Positions 1-11,959 of a stretch of 64,000 nucleotides of DNA are shown piece by piece. Within the stretch, counting starts at the first letter, position 1, and the number at the start of each line of letters is the position of its first letter. The notes beneath the pieces are model-generated. The model did no database searches, was not told the DNA's origin, and was given only the letters and a program-made list of their open reading frames with translations. The stretch lies in assembly GCF_022965805.1 (NCBI RefSeq), contig NW_027331377.1, positions 36,001 through 100,000 of the forward strand, in the 5' to 3' direction. This DNA is from Primulina eburnea. Its lineage: Eukaryota; Streptophyta; Magnoliopsida; Lamiales; Gesneriaceae. Both the position numbers and the translations under genes were made by a program.

Positions 1-107
1 TAGTACATGTGGTGTTCAAATTTTTACTTAATATTTTCAGTTTTATGCCCTGGAAAAGATTTTTGAATTTCTGTTGCGCATTTGAACCCTAAAATCGATC
101 CCTTTCA
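1..107 (+). repeat. 3' end of the copia-1 5' LTR
   Basis: This stretch aligns with the end of the 3' LTR near 7455-7562 with a few mismatches and a small indel. It ends in CA just before the primer site. Confidence 0.9.
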
Positions 108-109
108 AG

Positions 110-122
110 TGGTATCATGAGC
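110..122 (+). other. Primer binding site, tRNA-Met type (degenerate)
   Basis: TGGTATCATGAGC starts two bases after the LTR end. It matches the tRNA-iMet complement TGGTATCAGAGC except for a changed, one-base-longer middle, so it is probably a decayed site. Confidence 0.75.
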
Positions 123-1979
123 TAAGGGTACTAGTTTTTGTAGCATATACATGATATTATATTAAGATTGATTTCTAACCGCATGAGAATGAAATTTTTG
201 CAACAAAATCAAGAATTTTTGGGCACGGTTTTGGGCAGCATGTTGCTGCCCATTTCGGGCAGCTTGGGCTGCTCGAGGGGCTGCCCATTTTGGGAAGCAA
301 GGGCAGCCTGAGGGGCTGCCCGAACAGCCCCATCTTTTAAATAAAAAATATAAAAAAAATTTGAATGTTGGCCGGAATCCGGCGAAGGAGCTCCGGCGAC
401 GGCGATGGCGACTAGGGTTTTCAAAAGGTGTTTTGAAATATCAAAGTGCCATGGGCCTTGAGTTGTTGGGGCATTGGATGGCTAACATATTTGTGATTTT
501 TAAATGTGCCAAAATGTTTTTGGTGAAAAATGATTTTTTGGACCCTTAAGTTTAAATCTACTAAAGTTGCAAATATTTTCTCATAAAATATATAATTGTA
601 GTTAGAATTTAGTTATTTATATTAAAGGTGATTTACAAGAAATTCGGTTATAAATAAATTAATTAGAAAATAGACAAAGGTGTTTGTATACTTTGTTAAT
701 TTAGTTTATAATCGTGGCGGTTAGTGATTGGATCAAGATATATAATATTGGATCAATTAATTATTATGATAATTAATTGATGGTGTATGATATGTGATAT
801 TTTGCATGAAGGATGATCAAAAGCCCAAGTCCAATTTGCTAGGTGTATGCTAGGATATTTTGTGTTGAATGATTGTAATAATTATCAAATTTCAAGTGGG
901 CTTGGTTTATGGTCCGTTCCCACCCCATGAGATGTATCCCTATTTTCCATGGATATTTATTTGTAAATATTAGTATAAGGGATGATCAAGATTAGAAGAT
1001 GGTGGCCATGATGATTATGAAGATCGAAGACATTTAAATCTTGGAAGCTAATGTAATAGTTGAATTTGCATCCCTTGCATTACCCTAGGATTGGACCTAG
1101 GCCCGTGTTTAGCTCACACGGGCCATTAGTATTGGGGCGATTGATCATCCTTGTTTTGTTTACTGTTTATAGTATATGCATGATATGCTATAAATAATAT
1201 GCATGTGCGTTATTATTATGATAATAACAAAGTTGCATGAATCCGGCAAACATACGATCAAACATGGCGAGCTTTCAAATAAAATTAATGATGAGACCTT
1301 TCAAAATTAAAAACCCTCATTTTGAATAAGATTCAAAATTAATATCAAGCCCGAAAAGGAGAATTATAAATTTGTTTATAATTTCCATGTCTTCCATCGA
1401 CAATGGGTGCATGATGAACGCTACCCGTGCTCGGGGCTCGGCTCATATTATTGGGGGGCCCTGGGTGCCGGAAAGCTGTGACATCCATTGACATGGTGAT
1501 GTGAACTACGTGAAAATCTCATGATTTCGGCTCATATTATTGGGGGAACTCATGGCGAGCGTCCATTAAGGTTCAACATCGATGGGTAAGGCTTGACACG
1601 TGAAGATGAACAACGTAATATTATTGGGACCTAATCAAACGTGAGACAAAAGTTTACGTAGAGGGTTGCATGGAGATGCAATTGGAAACTACCTTTTAGG
1701 AATTGTGATTGGCTGATATTATTCGGGATCATAATTCGCTAATTGGACCCTACGTATTTACTGAGGAAAGGAGTTTCCCGTTTTCACTAGAGGGTAGTGA
1801 AAGATGTCAAAACAGTAGGAGTAAACATTTATAAAGTAAAAGTCCTTACTTTATATCTTATTAAATATTTTAAAATAGTCATTAACATTTATCTATTTTA
1901 CTTTTCAATACTTTATGACAATGTCTTCGATTCGCAATTCGCTATATGTAATACTCGACAAACACGTATTAATCAAACC
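123..1979 (+). other. Untranslated leader of copia-1, no gene seen
   Basis: About 1.86 kb of AT-rich sequence lies between the primer site and the first gag-like codons. Short open frames here have no recognisable domain. A phrase of the form ATATTATTGGG recurs near 1446, 1535 and 1618, which suggests small internal duplications. I see no other structure. Confidence 0.6.
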
Positions 1980-2398
1980 TAATTACCTCAATTGGCTAAG
2001 AAATCTGAAAAATCGTCTTGAATTCGGAAAGGATAGCATATACACTGACTGAGTCGCCCCCTTTTGAGGCTTCGACTGACTGCACTCCTGAGGAATTGCA
2101 GACTTACAAGGAATGGTGTGACCATGAATTGAAAGCCGGGTGTTGTATGTAGGCTTATATGAAAGATGAGAAGTCGGTTCTTCATGTGGATTCTTCATCT
2201 GGTACGAAGATTGGTCCACGTGGGAAGGGAAAGAAGCGTTCTTTCCAACATCCCAAAAAGAACGTGCCCTTGAAGAGGCAATCTCCGAGTTCCGCTGTGG
2301 CAGCCATACCAGTAACGGCTGACAAGATTGTTGACATATGTCATCACTGCAAGAAGCCTGGACATTGGAGGCGTAATTGCAGGGAATATCTTGACTAG
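1980..2398 (+). pseudogene. copia-1 gag remnant with internal deletion
   Basis: The gag protein would form the virus-like particle. The first part (about 1984-2149) encodes a gag N-terminus including the residues CTPEELQTYKEW. A TAG follows at 2150-2152, and the frame then runs directly into the basic linker and a CCHC zinc knuckle (CHHC-x4-GHW-x3-NC, 2339-2380). The central capsid-like domain of about 100 residues that normally lies between these parts in this copia group is missing, so I infer an internal deletion near 2155. The frame ends at TAG 2396-2398. No functional gag is possible. Confidence 0.75.
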
Positions 2399-2416
2399 AA
2401 GAGTTCTGGAAACGGC

Positions 2417-5400
2417 ATGTTCTATATTGAGGTAAACATTTCAATTAACTCTACTTCTTGGGTATTGGATACCGGTTGTGATTCACATCTCTGTAATGAG
2501 TTACAGATGATGGAAAGAAGTAGGAGACTTAGGGAAGGTGAGACCTTCTTGAGGTTGGGCAATGGAGCAAGAGTTGCTGCCAAGGCCGTGAGAAAATGTT
2601 TACTTGTTGTTGAACAATGATTTTAAGTTGATTTTAAGAGATGTTTTGTTTGTACCTGATTTGGTGAAAAACATTATTTCCATTTCTATACTTGATAAAA
2701 ATGGATATTCTTGCTTATTTAGCAAAGATGTTTGCAATATTTACAAGAATGAATGTTTAATTGGTACTGGAGAACTTGAAAACGATCTCTATAACTTAAA
2801 ATTGAAAGATATTCCACTGAAAAATGTCCAAACAATAACAACAACAAACAAGCGAAAACAAAATACTCTAAATTCGGCACAATTATGGCATGCTCGATTA
2901 GGACATATTTCCCTAAGAAGGATGAAGCTAGTGGGAGTAGGCATGTTTGATATGTCTGATATTAATGCTCTCACGACTTGTGAATCCTGTCTGAAAGGAA
3001 AGATGACCAAAATTCCCTTTAAGGGCCATGTGGAGCGAGCCAAAGGGTTCTTGGATTTGATCCATACCGATGTGTGCGGTCCGCTTAACATCACCACTAA
3101 GCATGGACATGCCTACTTCATCACCTTTACCAATGACTTTTCGAGGTATGGGTATGTGTATTTGATGAAATACAAGTCTGACGCCTTTAAAATGTTCAAA
3201 AAATTCAGAAGTGAAGTAGAGAAACAGTTGGGACGAAGCATCAAGACACTTCGATCGTATCGAGGTGGTGAGTATTTGAGTGCCAAGTTCCAAGAGTATC
3301 TTAGGGAGAATGGGATTCTCTCGTAGTGGACTCCGCCTTCTACACCACAGTTGAATGGTGTTTCGGAGCGTCGTAACCGGACTTTGATGGACATGGTTCG
3401 GTCTATGATGGGTTTCACGGAGTTGCCGCCATCCAGTTGGGGATATGCGCTTGAGGCAGAGGCACTGTTGTTGAACAATGTCCATTCAAAGGCAGCTGAC
3501 AAGACACCATATGAGAGATATGGATGGGTAAGCCACCCAAATATTCTTATCTTAGAATATGGGGGTGCTCTGCTTATGTGAAGCAGGTAGTGGGAGATAA
3601 ATTGGATAGTCGATCCATTTTATATTACTTTGTGAGATATCCAAAGAATTTGGTTGGATACTACTTCTATCATCCCCAAGAAACAAAGGTGTTTGTTTCT
3701 AGGAATGCAACCTTTTTGGAAAAGGAATTTCTATTGGATAGAAAACGCGAGATGATAGAACTCGAAGAGGTTCGAGAGACACCCACAATTATAGAACCCA
3801 CACCCGAAGAGCCAAGAGAGGAGATACAAGCTCCTAGAAGATCCGAGATAGTCTCGAGACCACCTATGAGGGACATGATGAGCCTAACCATGGATGTGAT
3901 CCAAGGACCTTCAAGGAAGCGTTATCTGATGCCGATTCATCGAAGTGGCTTGAAGCGATGGAATCTGAGATGAATTCCATGCATTCGAACCAAGTGTGGA
4001 ATCTCGTGGATCAACCTGAGGGAATTGTTCCCATAGGGTGTAAATGGATTTACAAGAGGAAACTTGGCGCGGATGGGAAGGTATTGACCTTCAAGGCGCG
4101 ATTGGTGGCAAAAGGATATACTCAAAGACATGGAGTTGACTTTGAGGAAACCTTTTCACCAGTTGCAATGTTCAAGTCTATAAGGATATTGCTAGCCATA
4201 GCTGCATGGTATGACTATGAGATATGGCATATGGATGTTAAGACAACTTTTCTTAATGGGTATATTAAGGAAGAGATTTATATGTCTCAACTCGAAGGGT
4301 TTACATCTATCGGAAGTGAGCATATGGTATGCAAACTTCAAAGATCTATTTATGGTCTAAAGCAGGCATCTAGGAGTTGGAGCCTTAGATTAGATAGTAC
4401 AATCAAAGAGTTTGGTTTTACTAAGAATCTTGAGGAAACCTGCGTGTATAAGAAGGTCAGTGGGAGTGCTGTGACATTCCTGGTGCTTTATGTTGCTGAC
4501 ATTCTACTCATTGGGAATGATGTAGGAGTGTTGCAATCAACTAAAATATGTTTAGCGAGTAAGTTCTCAATGCAGGACTTGGGTGAAGCATCTTTTGTAT
4601 TGGGAATACAGATCTATAGAGATAGATCAAAAAGATTGCTTGGTCTCACCCAGTCCACATACATTGATACCATCGTGAAGCGGTTCTCGATGGATGAGTC
4701 CAAGAGAGGACATCTACCAATGTGTCATGGCGTGTCCCTATCCAAGTATGTCTCCCAAGACTGATGCCGAGATAGCGGCGATGACAAGCATTCCTTATCC
4801 ATCTTCGATTGGTAGTATCATGTATGGGATGATATTTTCACGTCCTGACGTGGCTTTCTCACTAAGTGTAGTGAGTAGATATCAATCGAAGCCTGGTCTT
4901 CCACATTGCAAAGCTGTGAAAGACATCCTCAAGTATTTGAGGACCAATAAGTTGTTCTTGGTCTATGGGGTGGAGAACTGAAATTGGAAGGCTATACCGA
5001 CTCTAGCTTCCAAAACGATATCGATGACTCGAAATCAACCTCTGGGTTTGTATTCATGCTCAATGATGTTGCTGTCTCCTGGAAGAGTTCCAAGAAAGAC
5101 AGTACTGCGGATTCAACCACTGAGGCCAATACATTGCTGCATCAGATGCAGCAAAGGAGGCTGTTTGGATAAGGAATTTCTTCCAAGAGTTGTGCGTCAT
5201 TCTTAATGGAATTGATCCTTTCCCGGTGTTGTGTGACAACACGGGAGCTATAGCTCAAGCAAAGGATCCAAGGTCTCATCAGAAATCCAAACACGTATTG
5301 AGAAAGTACCACATCCTTCGAGTGATTGTGGAAAGGGGAGTAGTGTCGATTGACAAAGTCGGCTCCGCAGATAATGTTGCTGATCCACTAGCTAAGCCTT

Positions 5401-5468
5401 TACCTGGACCATTATTCGAGAAGCATCATGAATCAATGGATTTGAAGCATATAAGTAGTTGGCTCTAG
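2417..5468 (+). pseudogene. copia-1 pol remnant (protease, integrase, RT, RNase H)
   Basis: Domains in order: aspartic protease with WVLDTGCDSH (2459-2488); integrase zinc region LWHARLGH...CESCLKG (2880-2995) and core with HTDVCGP and SRYGYV; reverse transcriptase (3958-4700) with KARLVAKGYTQ and YGLKQA; RNase H (4984-5468) with GYTDSSF and LCDNTGAI. This is Ty1/copia order, integrase before RT. Breaks include TAG 3324-3326 in integrase, frame changes near 2610, 3540, 3960 and 4750, and further interruptions between 4981 and 5190. The RT catalytic pair YVDD reads YVAD (Ala codon 4495-4497), which removes one metal-binding Asp. The final stop is TAG 5466-5468. Confidence 0.9.
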
Positions 5469-5470
5469 TG

Positions 5471-5482
5471 CAAGTGGGAGAT
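5471..5482 (+). other. Polypurine tract of copia-1
   Basis: CAAGTGGGAGAT lies directly before the 3' LTR start TGTTAG and just after the pol stop. This is the expected plus-strand priming site. Confidence 0.75.
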
Positions 5483-7562
5483 TGTTAGAGTTGGTGCCCG
5501 TCGAGCCAAGTGTTGGCCGAGTGTTCACAATGAAACTATATGTATAAACAATCTTTATTTTAATAATATTTGAAATTATTATTTTGACACATCTTTATCT
5601 GTATACTCATGCTAGTTGCATAGATAAGGTCCTTGAATATACAAATAGTAGAAAGAATATGAGATGCTCGTATGATGAGTATCATGAAACTCATATTTGG
5701 AATACTGTATATATTCTAAACAGTTCCTAGTCGATTCAGCCGCCGCTAAGAAGGATATAGGCCGCTCGAGTTCGAGACTAGTATCTGCGATGTGAGTACC
5801 ATGTTTCATTGGTAGGGGACATTGTGATGTCCGAGAATGCAGATAGGTGCTCCTTGTAGAGTGCACAGAACAACCCTCCATAAAGAACTTTCCAAGTGGT
5901 TCTCACTTATCGAGTGGAAAAGTCCTAGTTAATGGTTGTACACCTTTCGTCCTTATGACCCGGAACAACATTGAGACTCTATATGCTAGAATTACACTTT
6001 GACTTGTTTACCGACTCTCATGGGGTCATCAGGTGGCGAGGTTGGGTGTTTTATCGAAACTTATAGGAGTCGATACATTGTAGTCGTGGATTCACCACTT
6101 ACCTTCGGGAATGGATATCCTATATGTTCTCATGCGTATGTAGTTTGAAATCTATGATGAAAATATGGTGGTAATTATGAAAGGGGTTTCATAGATTACA
6201 CCATCGATGCAACTACGACATGACACATAGTATCGATTCATTGACAACTCTTGATAAACCAATGGTTATCGAATCGGTCGGGATATATGAGTTGAAGGGA
6301 CCGTACTGTACGCTAACCATAATTGAATGGTTCTTGAAGGCACTATAATTTGATACATAGGGAATCATGTAAGCGATGCTGCTAGGCGTTTAACATGATT
6401 GGGTGGGTACTATCAGACTTGAGTTCTGACGTTCTTGTTATCAAAGAGTTGATAAGTAAGAATGGAGCAATTGGGGTATGCTCATATAAGGACATGTTTA
6501 GTCCGAATCACATGGAGATGTGAACCCACGGCTAGTTGTATCAATGAACCATTGAGGTCCACACAAGTACTAGCTTTCTAGATCACGTTGAGAAGTAAAA
6601 TAGTTCAATGTGTTGAACGGCTTATAAATGAGTTTATAAGCATAAGGAAAAATAGAAGTATGACTTCTATGAAGGAAATGTAACTTTTAATTTATGGAAT
6701 TGTTCCTAAATTAAAATTTGGCCAAATAGATAATGTATTTGATAATTGTGATTTTCATAAACATTATTATGGACTAAATTAAATTAATTCAAGTGTTGAA
6801 TTAATTAAACACTAGTGGTCCTAGTAGATTCCAAATAATTAAATTAATTCAAGTGTTGAATTAATTAAATCATATTGGGTCTTGTAGAGCCCAATAGTAA
6901 AATAATTATTCAACTAGTGACTTGAGTAAATTCAAGTAATGTTTAATTAGTCTCAAATTTGTTTGAGATAATTAAATTAAGTCCATGGATTTTTAATTGT
7001 TAAAAATCAAATAAAAATGCATGCATGGGAGGTAAAGAGTTGGGAGACAATTTTTTGTTTAACCAAGGCATGACATGCAAGAGTTGGACATTACTTTTTC
7101 ACACACCAAGAATACTCTCCTCCCTCTCTCTTTTCTCCTTCCCTTGGCCGAATTTTCTCCTTCTTTTTCTTAAAAATTTTTGCGTATTCATTTGATGAAT
7201 TGATAGCAAACTTCTCAAAGAAAATGCCTTACATTTTCTAGTGCAAGTGTAAGGTGGATCTTCCTAGTTGGTGGTGGGCTTGATTTTGAAGGAAGGACTC
7301 AATAACAAGGAGAGCTTGTAGATTTATTTTGCCATTGAAGAGCTAAGATGTTTACACCTTAGTTGGAGCCATCATCAATCTTTTAAGATTGATATGTACA
7401 TTTCTATGAACACCCTATGTATGACATTTTAGTGTTTCGCATATGTTACATACTAGTATATGTGGTGTTCCAATTTTTACTTAAAATTTTCGGTTTTATG
7501 CCCTAGAAAAGATTTTTGAATTTCCGTTGCGCATTTGAACACCCTAAAATCGATCCCTTTCA
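5483..7562 (+). repeat. 3' LTR of copia-1 (2080 bp)
   Basis: It starts TGTTAGAG and ends CCCTTTCA. Its 3' end matches bases 1-107, and its whole length resembles the solo LTR at 19592-21730. Two near-identical segments, each with an inverted repeat AATTAATTC-N7-GAATTAATT, occur near 6781 and 6842. No coding content is seen. Confidence 0.93.
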
Positions 7563-9742
7563 CATATATCCTTATGTAACTTGGCGACACAAACAGAAGC
7601 TAAAACATAATCATACATCTTACGACTTAGGGCATCCGCAGTAGCATTCACCGATCTAGGGTGATATTGAATCTCACAATCAAAGTCCTTCAGGAGATCC
7701 ATCCACCTGCATTGCCTCATATTCAAATCAGATTGAGAAAAGAGATATTTCAGACTCTTATGGTCCGAATAGATAACAAACTTTTCTCCGTAGAAGTAAT
7801 GGTGCCAAACCTTCAAAGCAAACACAATGGCAGCCAATTCGAGATCATGAACAGGATAACGTGTTTCATGAGATTTCAATTGACGAGACGCATAAGCAAC
7901 CACTTTGCCATGTTGCATCAGAACACCGCCCAAACCTTTACCAGACGCATCTATACATACCACAAATCCTCCGGTACCTGAGGGAATAGTAAGCATAGGA
8001 GTTGTGGTTAATCTCGTCTTCAATTCAAGAAAACTAGCTTCACATTCATTTGACCAAATGAATCTCTGATTCTTCTGTGTCAGTTGAGCAATAGGTTTAG
8101 CTATTTTCAAAAATCCTTCAATAAAACGACGATATAACAAGCTAAACCCATGAAGCTACGGATCTCAGGAACATTCGTAGTTCTTGGCCAATTTAATACA
8201 GCTTCGACCTTCGTAGGATCAACAGATATGCCATGTCTCGAAATGACGTAGCCTAGAAATACCACTATTTCCATCCAGAATTCACATTTGGACAATTTAG
8301 CATATAAATGTCCATTGCGAAGAGTTTGAAGTATCAGTCTCAAATATTCAGCATGCTCCTTTTTTTGATTTCGAATACACAAGAATATCATCAATAAACA
8401 CAATAATGAATCGGTCAAGATACTCGGAAGACACGATTCATTAAGTCCATAAAAACAGCAGGAGCATTCGTGAGACCAAAAAGCATAACCAAGAATTCAT
8501 AGTGGCCATACCTTGTACGAAAAGCAGTCTTAGGCACATCTTCCCCTCGAACACGAACTTGATGATATCCAGATCGAAGATCAATCTTCGAGTATACAGA
8601 AGTACCCTGAAACTGATCAAACAAATCATCAATACGAGGAAGTGGGTACTTGTTCTTCACAGTAGCCCGATTCAGTTGCCTATAATCAATACACATTCGC
8701 ATCGTAACATATTTCTTTCGAACAAATAAAACTGGAGCTCCCCAAGGTGATACACTCGGTCGAATATATCCTTTATCGAGAGGATCCTGTAATTGTTCTT
8801 TCAATTCTTTCAACTCCAGAGGTTCCATGCGATAAGGAGCTTTAGAGATAGGCGCAGCCTCCGGCTTAAGATCAATACTAAACTCAACTTCTCGATGAGG
8901 AGGAAAATAAGGAATCTCATCGGGAAATACATCTGGGAATTCTTTCGCAACAAGAATCTCCGATAAAGAAGGCTCCTTCTTAGAGACATCAATAGCGTAG
9001 ATAAGATAACCCTTATCTCAGCTAGTCAAAAGTTGAGACATTTCCAAGGAAGATACCAATGGAATTTTGGCTTGGGAACCCTTGCCATAAAAATTCCACT
9101 TAGGTCCATCAATCGGTCGAAATCGAACCACTCCATGAAACCAATCAACAGTAGCTCGATTTGTCGTCAAGATCTCCATGCCAACAATACAATCAAAGTC
9201 GTGCATTGGGAGGACAATCAAATTCAGAAATATCACATTATCCTCATATATCAATACACAATTATGCACAACTTTTTCAGACTAAATAATCTTCCCTGCT
9301 GGCGTGGCTATCGACAAGGTATCATACAACGGGGTACACTCAATATCGTGAGATGCAACAAATACATGAGATATGAATGAATAAAATGATCCTGTATCAA
9401 TTAAAACACGTACAGGATAATCGCAAAGAGTGCAAATACCTGCAACCACACCACCAGGAGCTTCTCTCGCCTGATCTTCAGTCATGGTGTACACCCTCAC
9501 TCAGGGAGGAACTTGGGCACTCTGACCACCTGGTCCTCGATATCGTGGGACACTCGACTGCTGAAAAGAAGGAACATGAACAACAGGTCTCGTCATACCA
9601 GGGCCATCTCTAAATACTGGTTGGGGTTGAACAGAAGTCGTACCCCTGTTCGGACATACTCGAGAGAAATGACCTTCCTGCCCACACTGATAACAAGTAC
9701 CAAACATACCTCGACACTGCTCGATAGTATGTTTACCTCCAC
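7563..9742 (-). pseudogene. Old gypsy element A: gag zinc knuckle, protease, RT and RNase H remnant
   Basis: Read on the minus strand from 9742: a CCHC knuckle (CYQCGQEGHFSRVC), a protease with VLIDTGSFYSFIS (about 9390-9430), an RT with [10 protein letters not shown] and the FIDDIL catalytic motif (about 8381-8398), and RNase H with [10 protein letters not shown] and [11 protein letters not shown], ending at 7563 where copia-1 has inserted. The order (protease, RT, RNase H) and motifs are Ty3/gypsy, chromovirus (Del/Tekay)-like. The frame changes between 8370 and 8420, near an A/T run, and again near 8140 and 9010. The upstream gag continues at 18007-18228, beyond the TR-GAG insertion. Integrase is not in the window. 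Confidence 0.88.
9738..9742. repeat. Target-site duplication TCCAC, left copy
   Basis: TCCAC here and at 18007-18011 directly flank the TR-GAG copy 1. This defines its ends and shows that gag of element A was split by this insertion. Confidence 0.93.
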
Positions 9743-10051
9743 TGTGGGGACCCGGACGCTAATCATCCTCGTAATCATCGTTGGGATTTAATTATCAGTT
9801 CTGATAAACAGGGTCTAAAATTTTTTTCTTTTTAAAATAAAGTGCGGAAGGTAATGGCATCTACATGATATACATATCTGTATAAAACTACATTTCAGTA
9901 TAAAGATACAATAATGTACAACAGTCTTTTTAATTAATCTAAGGTTCAACTACTGAAGTTCAAGTAGTAAAATCCAATCTACTGTAAGTCCGGAATCGCC
10001 ACGCTAAACTCGTCTTCTCTCGTCATCTTCTCGACCCTGATCCAGCCCCAC

Positions 10052-10086
10052 CTGTTGTCATGCACACATACAAAACACGACAACAG
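10052..10086 (-). other. LTR hairpin H2 (CTGTTGTC / GACAACAG)
   Basis: Eight-base perfect inverted repeat around a 19-nt loop. The same structure occurs in every related gypsy LTR of the window. Confidence 0.6.
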
Positions 10087-10396
10087 CCGGATAACTCCGG
10101 TGAGAATAAATCCCAGTATAAAACATGGTAAGCATGTATATAAACAGACTAAATCGTAAAACATGCTATCATGTATAGAAACAATCTATTTCATAATCTA
10201 TGAACTTAATCAATAAGCATGCAACTCAATTCAGATAAACATGCATATAAACAATCTTAATCATAAAACATGCTAATCCAACTGAAAGCAGTAATGATGG
10301 GTCCCATGATCTAGGAGCCACATCCATATAAGCATGAAGTCCTAATCAAATCATGTCTAGACTTGACTCGATCTATAACTCTAGGGATCCCGTTGT

Positions 10397-10455
10397 GAAT
10401 AAGACGTCACTGTCTGTCACCTACCCTCCCAATCGAGGTGTTGTATGTCTTATTC
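10397..10455 (-). other. LTR hairpin H1 (GAATAAGAC / GTCTTATTC)
   Basis: Nine paired bases, one mismatch, then a further pair, around a loop of about 40 nt. An inner CACCT / AGGTG pair is also possible. Confidence 0.6.
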
Positions 10456-11529
10456 CTAGACTTCGGCCTGATCTGTATCCACATCTACAAAGGGGCTGTG
10501 ATTTTCCCCTAAGCTGGGATATCGCCGAACATCTAGAAGTCAACCTGATCTCCAGACTGTCCTATCTTAATGCATGAATACAAAATCTGTAAACAAGCAT
10601 AATCATTCTAATGCAATGCCACATGATCTGTAAACAAAGCATAGCAAGATTTGTATACAAGTTCTATAAACAAATCTATACACAATCATAATCATATCAA
10701 GATATAAACAATAAAACAAGTATGTGATTTTATTGGGCAACTCAAATGTGATCTCAATTGAGTTGTTTCTTCCCGAATATCACATGAATTATACCTTTGT
10801 CGTCCCCGTCCGAGGAAGACGAAGTGTTGAAGTCCAGTCTGTCCATATCCGATCTGAAATGACAATATCGAATACATAGTATCAGTGAATAACTCAATTC
10901 ACAATCTGTTCTGATCAATACTCAATTCAGTATACAATCTGATCAATATCTGAACAAGATACGATCTGAGTCATATCAATAATATCACGATCTAATCGAA
11001 ATCATATCTGAATCTGATCAATCTGTTTCCAGCATATGAATATCTAACAAATACATCTTCAGAGATGCTGAAATACAAAACACAGACATACGGTATTCTT
11101 TCTTTCGATCTGACTTCACATATCTACTGAATAATCTATCCAGACATACAAGACTAATCATCTCTCTATTCTTCAATCAAGAACAATACAAATCTAGTGT
11201 TTAATCTCAATCAATATCTTCTGAAAATCATAACAATTGTATAACCAATCTATTCTTCAATCTGTCTTCGATTATACAATGATCACTACAGAAGAAACAC
11301 CATATCTGAATCATATTCAGTTCTGACAACATCCTAATTTCAAAACATCGCAAAACGTAACGAAACTTGCGTCCTTGTGTAGATCGTGTCGAGAGGAGCT
11401 CAAAACTGAAGTCGGATTTGAATTCTGATAGACAGATCTTCCACAATCGCAAATCGAAAAGGCGTAAGGATTTTCTTCCAAGATTCCGCCTCCTTTCTGC
11501 ATTTCTGAAGAATAAACGTGCCATCACCT

Positions 11530-11539
11530 CTATATATAC
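11530..11539 (-). promoter_or_regulatory. TATA-like box of the TR-GAG 1 LTR
   Basis: On the minus strand this reads GTATATATAG. It lies about 48 bp downstream of the dyad array, and the equivalent site in the other LTR copy is 17591-17600. Confidence 0.55.
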
Positions 11540-11586
11540 TGCATGCAAAGTCTGAAACGTGGCTTAGTTCTTGCGCGGCACGTCGC

Positions 11587-11814
11587 ACCGCGGGTGCGGT
11601 CATATATGCACCGCGGGTGCGGTCCCGTCTCGTCGACTTTATCCAGCTTTCCCGAAGCTTGACCGCGGGTGCGCTGCCTACCAGACTACGGGTGCGGTGT
11701 CACAGCGCGGGTGCGCTCCATCTAATACCGCGGGTGCGGTGTGTCTACGGGATTTGTACTTCATTTTCTGCACACGCACCGCGGGGGCGGTCGTGCTAGC
11801 ACCGCGGGTGCGGT
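11587..11814 (-). repeat. GC-rich dyad array in LTR (eight copies of ACCGCGGGTGCGGT type)
   Basis: Copies start at 11587, 11610, 11662, 11685, 11704, 11727, 11778 and 11801. Most are ACCGC-GGGT-GCGGT, a five-base inverted repeat around a four-base asymmetric spacer. The copy at 11704 is AGCGC-GGGT-GCGCT, with both arms changed so that symmetry is kept. Confidence 0.85.
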
Positions 11815-11945
11815 TGTGCAAACTTCTAAGAATTATATTTTTGGTCCGTGCAACCTCCCATAATCTTATCTGATCAATTCCACAAGTCTTGGGACATTAC
11901 ATTAATCTTATCTGATTAATTCTATGACATTTCTTGGGCATTACA

Positions 11946-11959
11946 TTTCTCCCCCTCTT
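11946..11959 (-). other. Polypurine tract of TR-GAG copy 1
   Basis: TTTCTCCCCCTCTT directly abuts the LTR end; its complement is the purine tract. The same sequence is found in TR-GAG copy 2 and, as AAGAGGGGGAGAAA, in the autonomous element at 34868-34881. Confidence 0.85.

Larger units (their letters stand above)
1..7562 (+). mobile_element. Ty1/copia LTR retrotransposon (copia-1), decayed, 5' LTR cut by window edge
   Basis: The element reads 5' LTR tail (1-107), tRNA-Met-like primer site, long leader, gag remnant, pol remnant in copia order (protease, integrase, reverse transcriptase, RNase H), purine tract and complete 3' LTR (5483-7562). The first 107 bases match the last ~107 bases of the 3' LTR, which fixes the ends. 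The LTR starts TGTTAG and ends TTTCA. It is inserted in a minus-strand gypsy pol, whose RNase H coding sequence stops abruptly at 7563. The right flank is CATAT; the left flank is outside the window, so the target duplication cannot be checked. Stops and frameshifts throughout show the copy is dead. Confidence 0.93.
9743..11945 (-). repeat. 3' LTR of TR-GAG copy 1
   Basis: It runs from TGTGGGGACC to ATTACA on the plus strand, which is the reverse complement of the sense LTR. It contains hairpin H2 (10052-10086), hairpin H1 (10397-10455), a TATA-like box and a dyad array, described separately. Confidence 0.93.

Noticed and set aside
1797..1982. Small open frame in the copia-1 leader
   Set aside because: AT-rich low-complexity composition, no domain and no conserved context.
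11518..11873. Open frames encoding repeated Arg-Gly-Cys-Gly or Ala-Gly-Ala-Val phrases over the LTR dyad arrays (also near 17632, 28229, 34906, 56053, 62966)
   Set aside because: They are by-products of the GC-rich dyads being free of stop codons. They occur in several frames and both strands, and no start or domain supports a protein.
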